Source of the DNA: Paramarasmius palmivorus
Lineage: Eukaryota > Basidiomycota > Agaricomycetes > Agaricales > Marasmiaceae
DNA length: 64,000 bases
Assembly: GCA_037176845.1 (NCBI GenBank)
Contig: JAYKXP010000100.1
Span: 62,001-126,000 of the forward strand
Direction: 5' to 3'
Shown here: positions 57,921-64,000 of the stretch, piece by piece
Numbering within the stretch: position 1 is the stretch's first letter
Layout of the letters: each line of letters opens with the position of its first letter
Made by a program: the position numbers and the translations under genes
Notes under the pieces: generated by a model
What the model saw: only the letters and a program-made list of their open reading frames with translations
Told to the model about the DNA's origin: nothing
Database searches by the model: none

Positions 57921-59885
57921 ATGTCTGTCTCCAAAGACCCTACTTATCCTCTCTTTCCTATCTTCTCGTTCATTGGATTCATACTTTGCCTAATACCACT
58001 CCCATGGCACGTTCAAGCTTGGAACTCGGGAACCTGCGCGTTCATGCTGTGGACGGCTGCATTATGCTTGGTTAGATTCGTCAACTCCATTGTATGGGCC
58101 GGAAATGTAGACAATGTCGCTCCCATTTGGTGTGATATCTGTGAGTTGTGCTTCCTTGAGATGCATTCCGTGTGCTAAATCATTATTTGCGTATAGCAAC
58201 CCAAGTTATCCTGGGCGCAGGCATTGGAATCCCAGCTTCCATCTTATGTATCAGTCGACGTCTCTACAATATCACTTCCGTACAGACAGCCTCTATCACC
58301 CACAAGGACGTGCGTACATCCTACCTCTCTTTGAAACAACTCACCCATATTTTCGCAGAAACGACGTGCTGTCTTGGCTGATTTAGCAATAGCATTGGGT
58401 ATTCCCCTCATAATCATGGTTTTGCGTACGTGGTATTGGAACTTCTTATTTCTAGCTCATGCTCACAGTATCATTTACAGACATCATCGTGCATCCTCAT
58501 CGTTTTGATATCCTTGAAGACATCGGGTGCCAGCCCGTAACATACAACACCTTATTGGCGTACTTTTTGTATTTCATGTGGCCAATCGTTCTCGGAGTCA
58601 TATCACTCGTCTACACTAGTATGTCTTCATCATTACTTAGCACTGCAGAATCTAACCATATTCAAAGCTCTCAATCTTCGGGCCTTTTACATCCGTCGAC
58701 TACAATTCCAGCAGCTCATGTCTCACAACTCAGCTATTAGCGCGAGCCGATACCTGAGGCTCATAATTCTGTCCTGCGTCGATGCCTTGTTCACAGTGCC
58801 ATTCTCTATCTACGTGGTGTACATCGCCACTCACGGTGTCACCTTGGCGCCATGGATCTCTTGGGAAGAGACACACTTCAACTTCCAACGTGTGGACCGG
58901 ATTCCTGCGTTGTTCTGGAGGCAGAACAAGTCGTTCACCACCAGCGTGGAGTTAAATCGATGGTTGGCTGTTTTTTGCGCCTTCGTCTTCTTTGCATTGT
59001 TTGGGTTTGCCAGCGAGGCTCAAAAGCATTACAAGCTTGCTTTCTGGTGGGTTGCCAAGAAGTTTGGTTATCAGCCTGCCAAAAATGGTGGCAATAAGTT
59101 ACCGATGCCAAAGTAAGCCACTTGTCTTCGTTTATCGTGGATATGTCTAAATGGTCTCCTTTAGTTTCAAGCCCGCCTCCGGTGGCATACTTCCCAGCTT
59201 CGTTAAACCCAATGTCCCCGGAAAAATCGACACTGGTGCGATGGCCACCTCATCGTCATCGACTGATGACATCCCACTCAGTCCTTATCCCGAAAAAGGC
59301 TCGTTCCCTTCCTCGCCATCGACACCGTCTTCAGCTCCTCCTTCGTACACTCATGATCCTGACCATACTCAACATGATGAAGAGTCCTCAGTGGGATCTC
59401 CCTCTGGCTCCTACGTGAGCCTACCCGAAACCGTTGATCCTCGCCAATCCCTTTACACCGTTCAAGTCTCTATCTCAGACACGATCTATTCCCAGGCGCG
59501 GTCCATTACGCCTCCGCCTGTCGAAGCCACATGCCGCGATGTCACCCCCGCATCCACATCATCGTCGCGTGCTCCGTCAAGGAGCGCGACACCTTCTCAA
59601 AATCTGAACGGGCATGATTCTGTTTACGTTCGCCCTGTCACGCCCTGCAACCGCATCTATCTGGCGGAGGCATACCACCCCGCTGTACCTCTAGACCGGC
59701 CTTCGCCACCACCATTCAATGATGTTACCTTCAACCCCGATCCGAATGCGATACCACACTATCATCGCCCTTTTGCTCCTATGTCACTCAATCCTCTCGC
59801 AAAGCCTCATGCTGGATCTCGAGGCTTAGACGATGCGATTGTAGTCACGATACATAAACATTCTGAATCTTCCGAGGGACTTTGA
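57921..59885 (+). CDS. STE3: STE3-type mating pheromone receptor (GPCR)
   Basis: Six exons from ATG 57921 to TGA 59883-59885. Seven membrane helices can be followed, from F-P-I-F-S-F-I-G-F-I-L-C-L-I-P-L-P-W-H to L-A-V-F-C-A-F-V-F-F-A-L-F-G-F. Family marks are P-L-P-W-H-V-Q-A-W-N-S-G-T-C, F-V-N-S-I-V-W-A-G-N, A-P-I-W-C-D-I-S-T, G-I-P-A-S-I-L-C-I-S-R-R-L-Y and H-P-H-R-F-D-I-L-E-D-I-G-C. The receptor sits in the plasma membrane, binds a lipid-modified peptide pheromone and signals through a heterotrimeric G protein. The last exon, about 245 aa, is a Ser/Pro-rich cytosolic tail, usual for basidiomycete members. The frame is intact. A pheromone precursor gene lies 835 bp downstream on the same strand. 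Confidence 0.95.
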
Positions 59886-60719
59886 GACGATTTTTTAAAA
59901 TCCTACTTATCATTCTTTGATCTTGCAGTATATACCACGATTTTCTTACTGTACAACACCCTCTATTGAGCATGTCTTCCCTTGTGTATTTCCAGAACCC
60001 CATACATAGCTATCAAGAACTCCGAACTGTATTAATTATCTATGAATCCTACGATCACAGCAATCATCGAACTAGCCTGGCTAGCCCGGCTTTACACAGA
60101 ACAGACAGATATGTTGTGGAATTACGAGTCAGTTTCAGAACAAAGATTGACAGGTTTCCCCGAAGAACCTTCAAAAGTTGTGGCAGCACCAGCGGTGAGA
60201 CAATCGGTCGTGTTTCTTTCGCCCCGTCAGCTACAGCATAAATATTCTAGAATACTTATTGCAGAGACTGAAGTATTTCCGAAGTATTTCAGATGGACTT
60301 GATTCTTCAGATTTCGTCCGTTTCTACTGATGTAGGATCCATAAATCCGAAGGATTATGTACTTAATATGTCCAAATTAGGAACTTTGCAGATAATTTCT
60401 AGAATGCCGGAACTTTTGGTCCGAGCCGACAGTGTCTTGTGATCTATTACGGAACAATGGTCCACGCCTTTCCATTGTTTTCGTATCTGTCTCTCACCTC
60501 AATACCGCCAAATGGCGCTGCCTTTGCATTGTTTAGCGCATATAAAACACATACGGTCCTAGCATCAAAGTCACAAACATCAATTCGTTCCCCCACTACT
60601 CATTCGATCGACCAGCGTCGCCAAAGCGAATCAGCTTCGTTAGGAAGTTGATTCTACTCGTCCCATCCAGCGGACCCAACTAGCAAAACAACCACCCAGC
60701 CTCATATAGCGCCATAGGC
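59886..60719. promoter_or_regulatory. Upstream region of the pheromone gene
   Basis: It contains the 29-bp dispersed repeat at 60073-60101, a TATAAAA box at 60541-60547, and CTTTG/ATTGTTT sequences at 60522-60534 that resemble binding cores of HMG-box pheromone-response factors. The HMG link is an inference from short strings only. No other gene was seen. Confidence 0.4.
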
Positions 60720-60971
60720 ATGGATTGCTTCGAGGAAATTGTCGATCTCCTCCCGCCTTCCCTCGCCGACGTCTCCCGAGCTACTAGCAATGCCATCGAC
60801 AACCCATCCGCATTCGCTTTGCTATCCTTCGGAGGCGTCCCGTGCGCCGGCACCATCGTTCCTCTTTCTCAATCATCGGTCGCTGAGGAGAAGTTTTCAT
60901 CTTCCATCCCAAGAGACCAGGAAAGAGTCGAAGATGGAGTCGTTCATGGCTCGTACTGTGTTATAGCTTAA
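60720..60971 (+). CDS. Mating pheromone precursor (CaaX lipopeptide)
   Basis: Intronless frame of 83 aa that begins M-D-C-F-E-E and ends G-S-Y-C-V-I-A, a perfect CaaX box for farnesylation, AAX removal and carboxymethylation. A charged pair E-R, 15 residues before the end, is the usual N-terminal processing point in basidiomycete precursors. It would leave V-E-D-G-V-V-H-G-S-Y-C as the mature peptide, released as a prenylated signal for partner cells. A TATA box lies about 175 bases upstream. Position and orientation directly after a STE3 receptor gene strengthen the call. At 83 aa it is somewhat longer than many precursors (40-70 aa). The final Cys codon (TGT), GTT, ATA, GCT and the TAA stop are at 60957-60971. 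Confidence 0.85.
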   Translation: MDCFEEIVDLLPPSLADVSRATSNAIDNPSAFALLSFGGVPCAGTIVPLSQSSVAEEKFSSSIPRDQERVEDGVVHGSYCVIA

Positions 60972-63460
60972 TGAATAATTTATTCATTAATTTATACGTG
61001 CGAAAGCACATTCTCTGGTGAGTTTTTCTTTCCATCCCGTCCGAAAAGAACATGTGCTGACAGATGTCTTGCAGATCCGACTAACGAAGGCACTCGAAAC
61101 CTCCACTCCCTTTGGCTCCTCACACTCCTTATTTCCGCTGTCCCCTGCAATAGTGCGCGAGTTTCTGATGACTCCGTTTACTGCTTCCTGTTCCCGCCTC
61201 CAGCGACACCCCTCGGAGTTTTCGTGACCTTCCACAATCCAGCACTACACCCTTCGCGATCCAACGTCTGTTTGTCGTCAGGCTACGACGGCGGACCTTC
61301 TTGATTTCTTAGTCAATTCCTTTCACCACACTCTCTTCTACACATTCCTATACGACACTCTTTCTCTTTCCGACACTTCCTCTCCATCATTTCCATCTCT
61401 CTGTACCAAACTCCAGCGGGATTGATTCCGCCTTTCTGTCACTACAACCTTCCCTCAGATGCCGGGCGCCTCGCGACTTTCAATTCTCCATTCCTTTCCA
61501 ACATTCGGGTTTTCCGCGTGAATATCGGCGTATTATCTTGCAACTTGTATTTTGTACCAAGACGTAGTATAGCTGTATTTTTGTCACCTTGCTTTCGAAT
61601 TGCTCTCTGAATAATTATTGTTTCCTCTTGATTCGTTACCCACCCAAACACGGGACCAAAACAAGTCTGCACAAGGGAGCAAGATACGTCCTTGTGGGAC
61701 AAACACTGGGACCAAAGGATGTTGTTGACAGCCAAATATTGAAGCCAAATACACCCGTCGAAGAACGGAGCGAACAGGCTAATTTGGTCTCAGTAGACAA
61801 ACATCGGAACCAAATTGAAACGCTGATGCTTTGCAAACAGAATGCTATTGTGAGTCAGCTCGCTGGGAAACCGGATAACGAAACCAAAGACATACCATGG
61901 ACAACGGTCCTGAACATGTGAATGTCCTGCTTCCAAACAGTTTTTTGTTCGACGGATATGGGCCACAAAGTAAGGTGAGACGAATGCAAATGGAAAGATG
62001 CGTTTACACGGGCGCATCAGAAGGGATAGGAAAATTAGATACGAAGGATTGTGTGCCCAAAATGTCTAGATGTTTCCTTGGCGTTGCTCTAATGTCGGCG
62101 TAACAAAATCATGATGACTCTTCCCAACAGCATCCAATCTTATCAGTTCCAAGCAGGAATTCGATTTCTTATTCGCTAGAAGACAGCTTCTCTACCCCAT
62201 TGCGACAGAATGCAGTGGATTCTGCGAAACCGCTGGACTAAAAATACCCCGAAGTCGTGAGATCAGATCCATGTACCGCCCGAGATGACTCGTTTTCTTG
62301 CTTGCTGTTCAGGGTCCGTCCGTCTTGTAGCTGCGAGACGTCGAAGACAAGGAAAGCCGTTGTATCCGTAGCTGTAGACTAGTGAAGTTCCAGAAAGAAC
62401 ACAGATGTGACAGTTCTTGACATTCTATCCAAATTCTATCGAGAAGTCAGCCTTGAGTGTCTTGAGTGGTATCTTCATCGGGATCATGTATGTGGTGACT
62501 TGATTTTTCCGGGCGACGGCTGAGAATTCTTGTAGGGTTTCCCACATGACATGAACGCGAACATAATCGAGGTTGGTTAAGGGAGATTGACGCGTCCGTG
62601 GAGTCGTGATTCAGCTGCAAGGACGAAAGGGGCCTTCAGTCGATGCAAGTTGTACGGATCCTGAACTTGAGCGCTTCGACGCGTATTGCAGCCTATAAAA
62701 CGTACTTTCAATGACCTTAGAGGGGTGAAACCTTGATGATGCCTTCCCCCAACCCGTTGAGCCACTGGCGGTTCTCGAGAATGGGATGCACGTTCATTTT
62801 TGAGCATGAAGTTGTCGATTGTAACCATGTTTGTGTATTTATAATTGTTATGCAGCGGTTCGGAAGACGAGATTTGAGCCAGGAAGAGGTTTGCGGTTGC
62901 TGAACATGGCGGTTCGAGTGAAGAAAGAGGTCGCGTGTGACTCTCGTGACCGTCGCGTTCATATCGCCGAACCCGGCCGGCAATTGACGGCAATTTTCTT
63001 CCCTCTCAACCAACTCGAAGGCGAACAGTCCTCTGCACTCATATTACTCTGCTCTTTACTGCTTGCCTAGGGAGAGCCATTAAACAAGAGGATTCTGGGT
63101 TATTTTACCCTAAAATTAAGTCCTGGGATGGTTCAAAATTTGTCGTTATCCTTCCCAAAGTTCACGCAGAACTCGGTACGTTTTGTGCTCTTCGGCGTGA
63201 CGAGATGCTCACAGCTTTCTATAAAAGAGGACTACCCGAGATCTGTCTCTTATACTGGTCTCGTGGATGAGTGCACCTTCATCACTGAAGATGATAATCA
63301 GAATGATATTTTGGGATTCCAGAGCCAGGATGTCACCGGGGCCATTCAAATATTCATCACCAGTGTGCTGATGGGACAGAACGATGTAAAGGTCTGTAAA
63401 GGTGTGTCACAGTGCTGTCTGATAACTGCCACCATTCATCCCTTCTCCAGGCCAGGAGCA
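60972..63460. other. Intergenic, no gene settled
   Basis: About 2.5 kb after the pheromone gene. Short frames on both strands (for example 61589-61921 + and 62577-62993 -) show no domain, no CaaX end and no consistent splicing. I looked for further pheromone-like short frames among the visible ORFs and saw none, but frames below 60 codons were only partly checked. Confidence 0.4.
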
Positions 63461-64000
63461 ATGTCTTCTAACTCGCAGCTCAACGACACCTCAAACGACA
63501 GGCTTAACCAACTCCATGACTCTGGCTCTCGATATGACGAGGTGTGCCCATTTTGCGTTCCGCTTAAGCACACTAATGGAAGTTCTCCTAGTTGTTACAC
63601 GTAGCACATGAAGACATCACCATAACTAAAGACCTTGGAAGCGTAATATGGAGTTGGAACCTCGATTCTGAGAATTACGAGTATCACCAAACCGAAACGA
63701 CGATACATACTCTCGAGATTCGCAACCTCAACCAAAGATTCACAGGTGTACAATACAAGGGAAGATGCACAGAGATCTTGGGAGAAGGATCTCAAACACA
63801 TAACCGAGTAAGTATTTCCTGTACTTATGCTCTATGGATTGGACGTGCTGAAAACAACATCCAACCATGACAGTCATGATACGTTACGGGCAGGATCATT
63901 CGAGCTGTATGGTATCAATCAATCAGAGACCCCGATGATTATATTCCACCGTGGTGCGTCCTTTTGTTTTGTATAGAATTTTTTTCGAAGCGCTGATGGC
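63461..64000 (+). CDS. Unassigned protein, 5' part (runs off window)
   Basis: Exon 1, 63461-63541 (M-S-S-N-S-Q-L-N-D-T-S-N-D-R), and exon 2, 63592-63807 (E-D-I-T-I-T-K-D-L-G-S-V-I-W-S-W-N-L to G-S-Q-T-H-N-R), join in frame through a 50-nt GT-AG intron. A GTAAGT donor at 63808 starts the next intron. The following exon is probably near 63884 onward (H-D-T-L-R-A-G-S-F-E-L-Y-G-I-N), but its phase does not fit cleanly. No family was recognised. The open frame extends upstream of this ATG, so the start is not certain. Confidence 0.4.

Noticed and set aside
61589..61921. 110-codon + frame after the pheromone gene
   Set aside because: The antisense frames are also open, and there is no domain and no CaaX end; not supported as a gene.
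1..64000. tRNA, rRNA or CRISPR-like features
   Set aside because: I looked for tRNA T-arm and A-box/B-box strings and for regularly spaced repeats and found none that hold up; CRISPR is not expected in a fungal nucleus.

Overview
The window is nuclear DNA of a mushroom-forming basidiomycete (Agaricomycetes). Genes are broken by many 45-65 nt GT-AG introns, starts are ATG, and the content is typical of that group: FunK1-type kinases, a DUF6535 protein, a Zn2Cys6 regulator of the basidiomycete C-S-S-C-V-R-R-G-C type, a STE3-type pheromone receptor and a CaaX-ended pheromone precursor. All calls were made by eye from spliced translations; no database search was run.

Layout. 1-0.66 kb: 3' end of a PHD-finger protein. 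0.8-5.0 kb (-): Zn2Cys6 transcription factor. 6.9-13.1 kb (+): tandem pair of FunK1-type kinase genes; the first carries an expanded C-terminal repeat. 14.1-18.6 kb: two proteins sharing a Pro-Tyr-rich tail motif, on opposite strands, with the mitochondrial ribosomal protein uS19m gene (RSM19) and a stretch of unresolved exon-like sequence between them. 19.5-20.9 kb (+): single-pass membrane protein. 22.6-25.4 kb (+): IML2/TTC39-type protein. 25.8-26.7 kb (-): 246-aa charged protein. 27.1-29.7 kb (+): first of three paralogous membrane proteins. 30.2-35.9 kb (-): tandem duplication, period 2949 bp, of a secreted GH28 endopolygalacturonase with its promoter. 36.0-38.0 kb (-): DUF6535 membrane protein. 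39.05-40.3 kb (+): WD40 protein of the U5 snRNP 40 kDa/Cwf17 type. 40.5-42.3 kb: two inverted-repeat (transposon-like) elements. 42.7-46.6 kb (-): Tps3/Tsl1-like trehalose synthase subunit. 47.7-53.7 kb: the other two membrane-protein paralogs, head to head. 53.9-56.1 kb (-): large agaric protein of unknown function. 57.9-61.0 kb (+): pheromone receptor followed by pheromone precursor. The right end holds the 5' part of an unassigned gene.

The most notable unit is the receptor/pheromone pair at 57.9-61.0 kb, which has the composition of a B (P/R) mating-type subunit. The polygalacturonase pair would act together in the cell wall space on pectin. Other notable items are local gene-family expansion (kinases, polygalacturonases, membrane proteins), three non-GT splice donors, and an undescribed 549-bp foldback element.
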